Assembly: GCF_022559625.1 (NCBI RefSeq)
Contig: NZ_CP042288.1
Coordinates: 2,924,155 to 2,988,154 of the forward strand
DNA length: 64,000 bases
Direction of reading: 5' to 3'
Source: Aquisalinus flavus
GTDB taxonomy: Bacteria > Pseudomonadota > Alphaproteobacteria > Caulobacterales > Parvularculaceae
In this document: positions 55,050 to 63,066 of the stretch, piece after piece
How positions within the stretch are numbered: position 1 is the stretch's first letter
How the letters are laid out: each line of letters begins with the position of its first letter
Notes under the pieces: model-generated
Database searches by the model: none
The model's input: only the letters and a program-made list of their open reading frames with translations
What the model was told of the DNA's origin: nothing
Position numbers and translations under genes: made by a program

Positions 55050-56558
55050 TCAGCCGTGGAGAACGGCGGCCTGTGTCATCCCGGCTCGGCTGGAAGCGCT
55101 TTCGCGGTCCGGTGCAGGCTGCAGGACACGGCTGATTTCTGCCAGAAGATGATCCCGGTTGAAGGGTTTCAGGATGGTGCCTGCGACACCCAGCGTGTCG
55201 AGGCGTCGGCTGACATCTTCCATGGCATCAGCTGTCAGTGTCAGGATGGGCAGATCGCCCAAGTCCGGGTGTGCGGACCTGAGTGTCGCGATGGCGTCGA
55301 AACCGTTCATCACCGGCATATGCAGGTCGATCAGCAACAGGTCGAACCGCTCCGCACCCAGTGCTTGCAGCACGTCGCGCCCGTTTTCGCATTCGGTAAT
55401 GGCCGCGCCCAGCGGCGCCAGGAACAGCCGCAGGATCTGCCGGTTCACGGCGATATCGTCGGCAACGAGGATGTGCCGGCCCGCAAGGCTGGCGACCGCT
55501 TTCCCGCTCTCGTCCGCCTGCGGCTGCTTGAGTGTCTCGCATCTCCCGGCGGTGAAGGTCAGCCGGAAACACGATCCTGCGCCGGGCTGGCTGGTGGCCG
55601 ACACGTCACCGCCCATCATGCGGGCCAGTTGCCGCGAAATCGCCAGCCCCAGGCCGGTCCCGCCATAGTCGCGCGAAATCGAATTATCCGCCTGTTCGAA
55701 GGCCGCAAACAGACGGCTCATATTTGCCGTGTCGATACCGATGCCCGTGTCGATCACCGCGATGTCGATCAGCCAGCTATCGTCCTGTGGCACTGCATTC
55801 GCCCTTATCGTCACGCTGCCCGTCGCAGTGAATTTTATGGCATTGGAGACGAGGTTCGACAGGCACTGGGAAACCCGCACGGCGTCGAACATGGCCTCTT
55901 GTGGCAGGCTTTCTGATATATCGAGATGCAGCGCGATCCCCTTGCGTGCGGCCACATCCGAAAACAGCCTGCACACCCGGGTCAGCGTTTTTGCCGGGCT
56001 GTTCCGGTCTGGCGCTATATCCAGCTTGCCGGCCTCGATCTTCGACAAATCCAGGATGTCATTGAGGATTGTCATCAGTGTACTGCCGGAATCCTCGATA
56101 ATAGTCACGAGGTCGCGGCTTTCCGGGGCCAGCTCGCTCATCTGAAGCGCCTGTGCCATGCCCAGAACACCGTTTAGCGGCGTGCGGATCTCGTGGCTCA
56201 TATTCGCGAGAAACGCCGTCTTGGCGATGCTGGCCTGCTCGGCCTCGCGCGCTGCCGCAGCCAGCTCGAGACGGGTCTTTTGCAGGGAGCGAACGATCAT
56301 GCCGCAATACAGGATCAGCGGAAGGCCGGTCAGGAAGCAGGACGTCGCCGCGATCAGCAGGATTTGGCCGATCCGCGCCGGGGGCGATTGCCACAGGAAG
56401 GCCGAGTAAAACAGGACTGCCAGATAGCTTGTCAGCACTGCGCCCGCGACCGCGAGCACGAGCAGGATGATGGTCCGGCGCAGCGAGCCCGATTGATCGT
56501 CGTGCCTGCTGGCGCTCCTGACAGCATTGCCGACGTTCCTGAATAGCGTTTTCGGCAT
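55050..56558 (-). CDS. Hybrid sensor histidine kinase/response regulator (second)
   Basis: 502 residues from the ATG at 56558; a GTG at 56582 is an alternative. Two membrane helices (about 30-52 and 65-87) are separated by a very short loop, so no periplasmic sensor. HisKA has H122 in [20 protein letters not shown]; HATPase_c has [22 protein letters not shown] and [11 protein letters not shown] receiver domain has D in [13 protein letters not shown] and K in ILKPFN. The HisKA region is almost identical to that of the kinase at 3.9 kb, indicating paralogy. The partner is unknown. Confidence 0.93.
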   Translation of the reverse strand: MPKTLFRNVGNAVRSASRHDDQSGSLRRTIILLVLAVAGAVLTSYLAVLFYSAFLWQSPPARIGQILLIAATSCFLTGLPLILYCGMIVRSLQKTRLELAAAAREAEQASIAKTAFLANMSHEIRTPLNGVLGMAQALQMSELAPESRDLVTIIEDSGSTLMTILNDILDLSKIEAGKLDIAPDRNSPAKTLTRVCRLFSDVAARKGIALHLDISESLPQEAMFDAVRVSQCLSNLVSNAIKFTATGSVTIRANAVPQDDSWLIDIAVIDTGIGIDTANMSRLFAAFEQADNSISRDYGGTGLGLAISRQLARMMGGDVSATSQPGAGSCFRLTFTAGRCETLKQPQADESGKAVASLAGRHILVADDIAVNRQILRLFLAPLGAAITECENGRDVLQALGAERFDLLLIDLHMPVMNGFDAIATLRSAHPDLGDLPILTLTADAMEDVSRRLDTLGVAGTILKPFNRDHLLAEISRVLQPAPDRESASSRAGMTQAAVLHG

Positions 56559-56721
56559 TTTCCCCCGCGACCCTGCAACCACCGCGCCCTGCGAATGGGA
56601 AACCCATGACAGGCAGCGGGATAAGGTTAGGGTGCCATGCTTAAATTCGGGTAAACCACCTGCCCGGGGCGTCCCATGGCGCCATCGATCATCGCCGGCC
56701 GAAGAAGGGTCACTTTCCCGA

Positions 56722-56750
56722 TTGACTCGATACCAACCGGTTGGTATGTA
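56722..56750 (+). promoter_or_regulatory. TetR-cassette promoter overlapped by an 18-bp palindromic operator
   Basis: TTGACT (56722-56727), 17-base spacer, TATGTA (56745-56750). The perfect palindrome ATACCAACCGGTTGGTAT (56730-56747) fills the spacer and overlaps the -10 box. The ATG lies six bases after the -10, so transcription would begin at about the start codon and the mRNA is probably leaderless. The arrangement fits autorepression by the downstream TetR protein. Confidence 0.85.
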
Positions 56751-56755
56751 GCGTC

Positions 56756-57397
56756 ATGACACAAGCCCCTGCCAAACAATCCGCCCGTGAAAAACTGCTC
56801 GATGCCGCCTTTTCGGTGATCCGTGCGCAGGGCTATTCGGCGACCAGCGTCGACGATCTGTGCCGCGCTGCGGGCGTGACGAAAGGCGCGTTCTTCCATC
56901 ACTTCGCCTCGAAGGAAGCGCTCGCCGTCGCCGCCGCCAATCACTGGAACGAGACCACGAGTGCGCTGTTTGCCGCCGCACCCTATCACGCGCCGGAAGA
57001 TCCGCTGGACCGCGTGCTTGGCTATCTCGATTTCCGCCGCGCGATCCTGCAGGGCGATCTGCCGGAATTCACCTGTCTCGTCGGCACGATGGTGCAGGAG
57101 GCATACGGATCGAACCCGGAGATCCGCGATGCCTGCCGCGTCTCGATCTTCGACCATGCCGCCCATATCGAACGCGATATTGCCGAGGCGATGGATCGGC
57201 GCGGCATGACGACCACGGAATGGACCGCGCGCAGCCTCGCCCTGCACACCCAGGCGGTGCTGCAGGGAGCCTTCATCCTGGCCAAGGCCGAGGGCACGGC
57301 AGAGGGCGGCGCGGCGCTTGCCGCGCAATCCGTCGACCATCTCAAGCGCTATATCGAAATGCTGTTCACACTGGAGGAGAGAGCCAATGCAGCCTGA
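56756..57397 (+). CDS. TetR family regulator of the SRPBCC/VOC cassette
   Basis: 213 residues from the ATG at 56756; an upstream start at 56741 is inside the operator. HTH: SAREKLLDAAFSVIRAQGYSATSVDDLCRAAGVTKGAFFHHFASKEAL. The C-terminal domain has DLPEFTCLVGTMVQEAY with a Cys, typical of a TetR subfamily with a C-terminal TetR_C_16-like core. It presumably represses itself and the four following genes. The next gene overlaps its 3' end by 11 bases. Confidence 0.92.
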   Translation: MTQAPAKQSAREKLLDAAFSVIRAQGYSATSVDDLCRAAGVTKGAFFHHFASKEALAVAAANHWNETTSALFAAAPYHAPEDPLDRVLGYLDFRRAILQGDLPEFTCLVGTMVQEAYGSNPEIRDACRVSIFDHAAHIERDIAEAMDRRGMTTTEWTARSLALHTQAVLQGAFILAKAEGTAEGGAALAAQSVDHLKRYIEMLFTLEERANAA

Positions 57398-57845
57398 CCA
57401 TGAACTGATCCTTACACGGGTAATCGATGCCCCCGTCAGCGCCGTGTGGCGATGCTGGGCCGAGCCCGAGCTGAAGAAGCAATGGTTCTGCCCGCGTCCG
57501 TGGACAACGCCGGTGATCGAGGAGGATTTCCGCACCGGGGGTGAGAGCTTCATCCTGATGCAGGGGCCGGAGGGCGAGGAATTTCCGAACCATGGTGTGT
57601 TCCTTGAGGTACTGCCGCAGAAAAGGATCGTCATCACCGACGCCTTCGTTACCGCCTGGGTGCCGTCGAAGAAGCCGTTCATGACCGCCGTCACGACCTT
57701 TGAGGAAGAGGACGGAAAGACCCGATACACGGCCCGCGCCCTGCACTGGACGGCGGAGGACAGGAAGACCCATGAGGAGATGGGATTCCACGAAGGCTGG
57801 GGCATGGCCGCCAGCCAGATGGAAGACGTGGCTAAAAGTCTTTAA
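57387..57845 (+). CDS. SRPBCC (AHSA1-like) protein
   Basis: 152 residues from the ATG at 57387, with GGAGGAG upstream inside the TetR gene. Birch-allergen-like fold: LILTRVIDAPVSAVWRCWAEPELKKQWFCP at the start, ending HEEMGFHEGWGMAASQMEDVA. Such proteins bind hydrophobic ligands in a deep cavity and are usually of unknown specific role. It is the first of four small putative ligand-binding or detoxifying proteins in this cassette. Confidence 0.88.
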   Translation: MQPDHELILTRVIDAPVSAVWRCWAEPELKKQWFCPRPWTTPVIEEDFRTGGESFILMQGPEGEEFPNHGVFLEVLPQKRIVITDAFVTAWVPSKKPFMTAVTTFEEEDGKTRYTARALHWTAEDRKTHEEMGFHEGWGMAASQMEDVAKSL

Positions 57846-57869
57846 ACTGACAGAAAAGAGGAGAGAGAC

Positions 57870-58370
57870 ATGACTACAGACAAGACAATCGACCTGCCGG
57901 ACGGCATGGGAACGGTCACGCCGCACCTCGTTTGCGATGGCGGCAAGGAAGCCATCGCCTTTTACGAAAAGGCATTCGGCGCGACACGGCTGATGAGCCC
58001 TGTTGAAGGCCCCGACGGCAAGATCATGCATGCCGGGCTGACGATCAATGGCTCGTCCGTCTATCTCAATGACGAGTTCTGCGAGATGGGCGCGGTCGGG
58101 CCGAAGAAGATCGGCGGGACCCCGGTGACGATCCACCTGACCGTCGGCGATGCCGATGCCTGGGCCAGGCGTGCCATCGAGGCCGGGGCGACGGAGATCA
58201 TGCCGGTCGCCGACCAGTTCTGGGGCGACCGCTATGGCATGATCGAGGATCCGTTCGGCCATCGCTGGTCGCTGGCGACGCCGGGCGAGAAGCAGCTCTC
58301 GCAGGAGGAGATCATGGCCAATATGGAAAAGGCGATGGGGCAAAACTGCGCGCCGGGCGAGGAGAGCTGA
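57870..58370 (+). CDS. VOC family protein (PhnB-like glyoxalase fold), first
   Basis: 166 residues, GAGGAG site. VOC pattern: [24 protein letters not shown] at the start, [18 protein letters not shown] with His, and [20 protein letters not shown] near residue 130 with Glu and His, candidate metal ligands. Relatives include bleomycin-resistance-like and PhnB-type proteins; substrate unknown. It overlaps nothing, and the next VOC gene begins one base after its stop. Confidence 0.88.
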   Translation: MTTDKTIDLPDGMGTVTPHLVCDGGKEAIAFYEKAFGATRLMSPVEGPDGKIMHAGLTINGSSVYLNDEFCEMGAVGPKKIGGTPVTIHLTVGDADAWARRAIEAGATEIMPVADQFWGDRYGMIEDPFGHRWSLATPGEKQLSQEEIMANMEKAMGQNCAPGEES

Positions 58371-58371
58371 C

Positions 58372-58848
58372 ATGTCGAAAGTCATGACATGCGTGTGGTT
58401 CGACCATGGCGAAGCGCGCAAGGCGGCGGAATTCTATGCCGCGACCTTCCCCGACAGCCATGTCGGGCCGGGCCATGACGCCGCCACCGACACGCCCAGC
58501 GGCGAGAAAGGCAGTGAGCTGACGGTTGAGTTCACCGTGCTCGGGCAGTCTTTCCTCGGCCTCAATGGCGGGCCGATGTTCAGGCCGACCGAAGCGGTCA
58601 GCTTCATGGTCCTCACCGACACCCAGGAAGAGACCGACCGCTACTGGAACGCAATCACCGGCAATGGCGGCGCTGAAAGCCAGTGCGGCTGGTGCAAGGA
58701 CCGCTGGGGCTTTTCCTGGCAGATCACCCCGCGCCGGCTGATGGAGCTGACCACCAGCCCTGACCGGGACGTCGCCGCCCGCGCCATGGAAGCGATGATG
58801 AGGATGAAGAAGATCGACATCGCGGCGCTGGAGGCCGCGGTGGCGTAA
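58372..58848 (+). CDS. VOC family protein (3-demethylubiquinone methyltransferase-like), second
   Basis: 158 residues. Pattern of the 3-dmu-9_3-mt/PhnB family: [67 protein letters not shown]. The methyltransferase name for this family is historical; no SAM site is present. Stop-start spacing of one base makes it translationally coupled to the first VOC gene. Sequence differs widely from the first VOC protein. Confidence 0.88.
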   Translation: MSKVMTCVWFDHGEARKAAEFYAATFPDSHVGPGHDAATDTPSGEKGSELTVEFTVLGQSFLGLNGGPMFRPTEAVSFMVLTDTQEETDRYWNAITGNGGAESQCGWCKDRWGFSWQITPRRLMELTTSPDRDVAARAMEAMMRMKKIDIAALEAAVA

Positions 58849-58888
58849 ACAAGCAGTACACTGACACCATTCCACAAGGAGAAAGACG

Positions 58889-59236
58889 ATGACCTATATC
58901 GATGGATTTTTGCTGGCCGTGCCGACCGCAAGAAAGGATGACTATTTCGCGCTGGCGCAGAAGATGGTGCCCTATTTCAAGGATCTGGGCGCGCTGAGCG
59001 TGACCGAATGCTGGGGCGATGATGTCCCTGACGGCGAGGTCACTTCCTTTCCCATGGCAGTAAAGCTGCAGGAGGATGAAACGGTCGTCTTCTCGTGGAC
59101 GGTCTGGCCCTCGAAGGAGGTTCGCGACGCCGCCTGGAAGAAGATGATGGAGGACGAGAACATGATGCCGGACGACATGCCGTTCGACGGCAAGCGCATG
59201 ATCTATGGCGGGTTCGTGCCGGTCGTCGAAGCCTGA
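58889..59236 (+). CDS. DUF1428 family protein
   Basis: 115 residues, AAGGAG site. DUF1428 pattern: MTYIDGFLLAVPTARKDDYFALA, GALSVTECWGDDVPDGEVTSFPMAVK, and FSWTVWPSKEVRDAAWKKMMEDENM with DGKRMIYGGFVPV. A small dimeric ferredoxin-like fold protein of unknown function. Last gene of the TetR cassette; the SRPBCC-VOC-VOC-DUF1428 grouping recurs in proteobacteria. Confidence 0.9.
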   Translation: MTYIDGFLLAVPTARKDDYFALAQKMVPYFKDLGALSVTECWGDDVPDGEVTSFPMAVKLQEDETVVFSWTVWPSKEVRDAAWKKMMEDENMMPDDMPFDGKRMIYGGFVPVVEA

Positions 59237-59290
59237 GCGGGGCCTGAGCGGGACCTGATGGGGAGTCGCTGCGCCAGCCGCGCTGCCGCC

Positions 59291-60103
59291 TCAGCCGCGC
59301 CTGTCCCATCCCCGGGCGCGGATATCGGCGCGGTAATTGCGGCTGACCGGCACGGTGATGCCGCCGGCCAGTTTCAGCTGCCAGCGCCCGGCATTCTTCT
59401 CAAGCGCTTCCACGGCCTCGTCAGCGGCCCACCAGCTGCGATGGGTGCGCGAGCCCTTCAGCGTGCGCACCGCATCCATGGCGTCGGCAAAGCGCCCGGC
59501 GATCAGCGCATCGCCGGCGCCGGTGAAGACGCGGATATAGTGATCCTCCGCCGCGATCGCGTGGATCGCCGCTCTGCGCAGGCCGGCGGGCAGCTTCTCG
59601 CGAAAGGAGGACAGCCGCGGGCAGGGCGCGTCGTTAGGCGCCGCCGTCGCGCGATTGCGCAAATTGCCGAGGCTGGCGACGCCGCTGATCGCCAGGGCGA
59701 TGACCAGCACGCGGGTCGCGGCGGACAACAATGCCCATGCCGGGATCGGCTCGCGGAAAATGATCTCCAGCACAATGACGCAGGCCATGGCGCTGAGCGT
59801 CACCGGGATGATTTTCATCACCGCGCCGGCGATCCGGCCGAGACGGCGGATCACCATTGGGCGGACGAACCGGTCATGTAAACCGGCCCCGGCATAGCCG
59901 GCCCCGACCGCGAAAGCCCAGTAGATGAGGCGCGGCAACAGCGTGAGCTGCGCTTTTGTGCCGAACGGGCCGAGATAGGTCAGGAAGGCGATCGCCCCGG
60001 CGGCGATGGCGATGTCGAGCAGGATCGCCCGGTCGATGGACAGGGTGAATGTCGACTTTCGGGCACCTGAAGTGCCCTGCGTGGCGGCTTGCGGCTCCTG
60101 CAT
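59291..60103 (-). CDS. Membrane-anchored LytTR DNA-binding regulator
   Basis: 270 residues from the ATG at 60103; the frame is open 38 codons further without clear ribosome site. Four hydrophobic helices (about 27-170) are followed by a LytTR domain: AIHAIAAEDHYIRVFTGAGDALIAGRFADAM, GSRTHRSWWAADEAVEALEKN and VPVSRNYRADIRARGW. Such proteins sense at the membrane and bind DNA directly. It is divergent from the DUF2141 / carotenoid oxygenase genes 144 bp away, a natural target. Confidence 0.88.
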   Translation of the reverse strand: MQEPQAATQGTSGARKSTFTLSIDRAILLDIAIAAGAIAFLTYLGPFGTKAQLTLLPRLIYWAFAVGAGYAGAGLHDRFVRPMVIRRLGRIAGAVMKIIPVTLSAMACVIVLEIIFREPIPAWALLSAATRVLVIALAISGVASLGNLRNRATAAPNDAPCPRLSSFREKLPAGLRRAAIHAIAAEDHYIRVFTGAGDALIAGRFADAMDAVRTLKGSRTHRSWWAADEAVEALEKNAGRWQLKLAGGITVPVSRNYRADIRARGWDRRG

Positions 60104-60247
60104 CGCCAGATGACCCGTGAATTTCGCGACTTGCCCGGTTTCCTGCGTGGATGACCGGCGCGGTGGCTGGTGCGCCGGTCGTTTCAGACCGTATCTTCGA
60201 TCCAGCGCAGCCGTCAAATCTTGCCGGCCTCAACAGGAGAAAGACCC

Positions 60248-60748
60248 ATGCTTTTCACTCTGCCGCCTTCCGCCATCCGCACCGGCCTTGCCGCCGTCGC
60301 GCTTGCCGCGCTCGCTGCGCTCGCCGCCTGTTCCAGCTATCCCGCCGGCGAGACGATCCGCTCCGCTGCCGGTGACGAGCGCACCGACGGCAAGGGCGAT
60401 CTCGAACTGCAGGTCACGGTCAGGCAGGTCGAGGGCAGCATCCTCGTGACCCTGGTCGACGAGGCCGGCTGGAACGGCACGGCGCCCCAGATCGCCGGGT
60501 TCGCCGAACAGGTCACCGCGTCGCCGGTCATCATCATGGTCGACGGGCTGGAGCCCGGCCTCTACGCCGTCAAGGCGTTTCATGACCTCAACGGCAATGG
60601 CGAGATGGACACCAATGTCATGGGCATTCCGTCCGAGCCCTTCGCCTTCTCCAACAATGCCGCCGGCAATTTCGGCCCCCCGGATTTTGCCGCCGCCGCG
60701 TTCGACGTGACGCCGGGCACCACGATCCACATGATGAATATCGATTGA
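60248..60748 (+). CDS. DUF2141 lipoprotein, first
   Basis: 166 residues from the ATG at 60248 with AGGAGA upstream. Lipobox LAAC then SSYPAG. DUF2141 core: VRQVEGSILVTLVDEAGWNG, then GLYAVKAFHDLNGNGEMDTNVMG and PSEPFAFSNNAAGNFGPPDF. The DLNGNGEMDTN stretch resembles a calcium-binding loop. The function is unknown. It precedes the carotenoid oxygenase by 18 bases and is similar to the gene at 62.5 kb. Confidence 0.88.
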   Translation: MLFTLPPSAIRTGLAAVALAALAALAACSSYPAGETIRSAAGDERTDGKGDLELQVTVRQVEGSILVTLVDEAGWNGTAPQIAGFAEQVTASPVIIMVDGLEPGLYAVKAFHDLNGNGEMDTNVMGIPSEPFAFSNNAAGNFGPPDFAAAAFDVTPGTTIHMMNID

Positions 60749-60766
60749 GCGGGAAGGGAGCCAGAG

Positions 60767-62260
60767 ATGACGGATACGATCATGACCCGCAGGCGCCTGC
60801 TCGATCTTGCCCTGAAATCCGGCGCCGGGGCCGGCCTGACGGCCGCCTTGCCGGGCGGGCTGATGGGCCGGGCGCTGGCAGCGCCGGACCGGTTCGGTCT
60901 CGGGGTGCAAAGCGCGCCCGATGCGGGCTACGACACGCGCGACGTGGCGCTGGTCTCCGGCACCGTGCCCGCCGGGCTGAAGGGAACCTATTATCTCAAT
61001 GGTCCGGCCGGCCATGGCCGGGGCGGCCAGCGCTACACCCACTGGTTCGATGGCGACGGCATGGTCCATGCCTTTTCCTTCGCGGACGGGGCGATGGCCC
61101 ATCGCGGGCGCTATGTCGAGACCGAGAAATATCTCGAGGAGCGCGAGGCGGGCAAGCTGCTCTATCCCGCCTTCGGTACCATGCCGGAGAACCACAAGCC
61201 GGTAACCGGGCCGGATACGATGAATGTCGCCAACATCTCTGTGCTCAATGCCGGCGACGATTTGCTGGCGCTGTGGGAGGGCGGCTCTGCCTATGCGCTC
61301 GACCCGGCGACGCTGGCAACGCGCGGCAGGAAGGTGCTGGGCGAGGGGCTGGAAGGCGTACCGTTCTCGGCCCATCCGCGCGTCGCGGCCGATGGCACGA
61401 TCTGGAATTTCGGCCATGTCGCCTTCACCGGCACGATCATCCTCTATCATCTCAATGCGGATGGATCGCTCAATCGTTTCAAACTCTTGCAGGACATGCC
61501 CCATGGCATGATCCACGATTTCATCGCGACAGAGAACCATCTGGTTCTCGGCTTCCCGCCCCTGACCATTCCCGGCCTGAACGAGGGCGGGGGGGACGGG
61601 AGCTATATCGACCGCTTCACCTGGAACGGCGACGCCCCGCGCGACTATATCGTCATCGCCAAGGCGGATTTCTCGATCGTGCGGCGGCATGAACTGCCGG
61701 CGGCGTTTCAGTTCCACCATTTCAATGGCTGGGAAGAGGCCGACGGCACCATTCGTTTGTCGGCCTGCCGCTATGATGATTCTAGCTTTGTCGAGCAGGG
61801 TGCGCGCGACATCATGACCGGCAAGACCTTTGCCGATACAGAGCATGCCAGGATCGAGGATATCGTTCTGTATGCAAATGGCCGCACCGCGGTGACAGCA
61901 ACCGGCCTGCAGGGTGAGTTCCCGGTCTTCCATCCGGCTGAGGCCGAAAGCAGGGCGCGTTCCTGGTTCACGGGCCGGGTGAGTGACACCTCGATGGCCA
62001 ACACGCTGTTCGCGCGCGGCGCCGATGGCGATATCACTGCAAGCTGGTCCGCCGAGGCGGACACGCTGCTGGGCGAGCATGTGGTGATCCCGGGCGCGGA
62101 CGGGAAGACGTGGCTGATCGGCACCCAGTTCGACGCGGCGCGCGGGCGCTCGCTCGTTTCCCTGTTCGATGGCGACCATATCGATCACGGCCCGCTCGCC
62201 CTGTGGCGGCTGCCTTATGTGATCCCGATTCCGCTCCACGGCACCTGGGTGATGGGCTAG
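60767..62260 (+). CDS. Tat-exported carotenoid oxygenase
   Basis: 497 residues. A twin-arginine signal (MTRRRLLDLALKSGAGAGL... to ALAAPDRF) targets it to the periplasm. Carotenoid oxygenase features: GLKGTYYLNGPAGHGRGGQRYTHWFDGDGMVHAF, FSAHPRVAADGTIWNFG, HGMIHDFIATENHLVLG, FQFHHFNGWEEADGTIRL and the final HGTWVMG. Four His positions in these blocks match the iron ligands. These enzymes cleave carotenoids or stilbenes with O2. The stop TAG lies inside repeat R1. Confidence 0.92.
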   Translation: MTDTIMTRRRLLDLALKSGAGAGLTAALPGGLMGRALAAPDRFGLGVQSAPDAGYDTRDVALVSGTVPAGLKGTYYLNGPAGHGRGGQRYTHWFDGDGMVHAFSFADGAMAHRGRYVETEKYLEEREAGKLLYPAFGTMPENHKPVTGPDTMNVANISVLNAGDDLLALWEGGSAYALDPATLATRGRKVLGEGLEGVPFSAHPRVAADGTIWNFGHVAFTGTIILYHLNADGSLNRFKLLQDMPHGMIHDFIATENHLVLGFPPLTIPGLNEGGGDGSYIDRFTWNGDAPRDYIVIAKADFSIVRRHELPAAFQFHHFNGWEEADGTIRLSACRYDDSSFVEQGARDIMTGKTFADTEHARIEDIVLYANGRTAVTATGLQGEFPVFHPAEAESRARSWFTGRVSDTSMANTLFARGADGDITASWSAEADTLLGEHVVIPGADGKTWLIGTQFDAARGRSLVSLFDGDHIDHGPLALWRLPYVIPIPLHGTWVMG

Positions 62261-62362
62261 AGCAGCCTGCGGCCTGATGGACGCAGAGGAGCTGCTCTAA
62301 CACTTGGAAGCGATCAACTTATCTGCCTTCAAATGATTCCATTTGAAGGCAGGTTGATCTAG
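62257..62362. repeat. Dispersed palindromic repeat R1, copy B
   Basis: 106 bp bounded by CTAG at both ends. Hairpin 1: AGAGCAGC (62259-62266) with GCTGCTCT (62291-62298). Hairpin 2: CTGCCTTCAAATG (62323-62335) with CATTTGAAGGCAG (62340-62352), four-base loop, extended by GATCAAC/GTTGATC. About 90% identical to the reverse complement of 39367-39470. The first CTAG provides the stop of the carotenoid oxygenase (62258-62260). Confidence 0.92.
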
Positions 62363-62488
62363 CGGGGCAGGGTCAATGCAGGTCTGCCCTGTCGATGGCA
62401 GGAGCGTTTCGGTCTCTCATCTGTTAGGTTCATCATGGTTCGGGACAGCGGGCCCGAGCCAGCCAGAGACAGAGAAGGAGACCTGCCG

Positions 62489-63019
62489 ATGACCCTCATG
62501 ACCCTGACGAAAGCGATCGCCTCTCTGGCCGCCACCGGCCTTCTGGCAGGCTGCAATGGCATGGCGCGCGACCCCGCCGTCGTTGCGGTGGCCAATCCGG
62601 GCAGCAATGCGCCATCCATCCAAGATGCCGGGACAAGCCCGTCACGGGCGGGGGATGAGGACGCCGCCGCGAGGCTGTCCGTCAGTTTCATGCTGGCCGG
62701 GACCGGCGGCGAGGTGCTGGTCAGCCTGTTTGCCGATGCGGACAGCTGGCAGGCGAATGAGCCTTTGCGCGGCCTCAGCCGGGCCGCCGACAGCGCGAGG
62801 ATCGAGGTCACACTCGAGGATCTGCCCCCCGGCACCTATGCGATCAAGGCGTTTCACGATGTCAACGGCAATGGCAAACTCGACACCAATCTCATCGGCG
62901 TCCCGACCGAGCCCTATGGCTTTTCCAACGGACAGGCCGGCCGGTTCGGCCCGCCATCCTTCGAGGCGGCGTCGTTCATCCTCGAGGGCGAGGCGCATCA
63001 GGATATCGGCCTGACCTGA
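62489..63019 (+). CDS. DUF2141 lipoprotein, second
   Basis: 176 residues from the ATG at 62489 with AAGGAG upstream. Lipobox LAGC. The core resembles the first DUF2141 gene: GTYAIKAFHDVNGNGKLDTNLIG, PTEPYGFSNGQAGRFGPPSF. It differs in the N-terminal 70 residues. Its TGA (63017-63019) forms the first bases of repeat R2 copy 2. It is separated from the carotenoid oxygenase by R1 and about 125 bp. Confidence 0.88.
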   Translation: MTLMTLTKAIASLAATGLLAGCNGMARDPAVVAVANPGSNAPSIQDAGTSPSRAGDEDAAARLSVSFMLAGTGGEVLVSLFADADSWQANEPLRGLSRAADSARIEVTLEDLPPGTYAIKAFHDVNGNGKLDTNLIGVPTEPYGFSNGQAGRFGPPSFEAASFILEGEAHQDIGLT

Positions 63020-63057
63020 CGGTGAACCGGTTTCCCCTTCACCGGGAAACGCTATAG
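63017..63057. repeat. Dispersed palindromic repeat R2, shortened copy
   Basis: 41 bp beginning TGACGGTGAACC and ending CTATAG, 40/41 identical to the reverse complement of 17961-18001. The outer GGAAACGC arm of the full copy is missing; at that place the coding region of the DUF2141 gene ends, and TGA of the repeat is its stop codon. Ten bases separate it from the next ATG. Confidence 0.88.
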
Positions 63058-63066
63058 ACTGGCCGC

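Noticed and set aside
60230..62239. A 669-codon minus-strand frame over the carotenoid oxygenase and DUF2141 genes
   Set aside because: The plus-strand genes have clear families, signal peptides and ribosome sites; the antisense translation is low-complexity in Arg, Ala and Gly.
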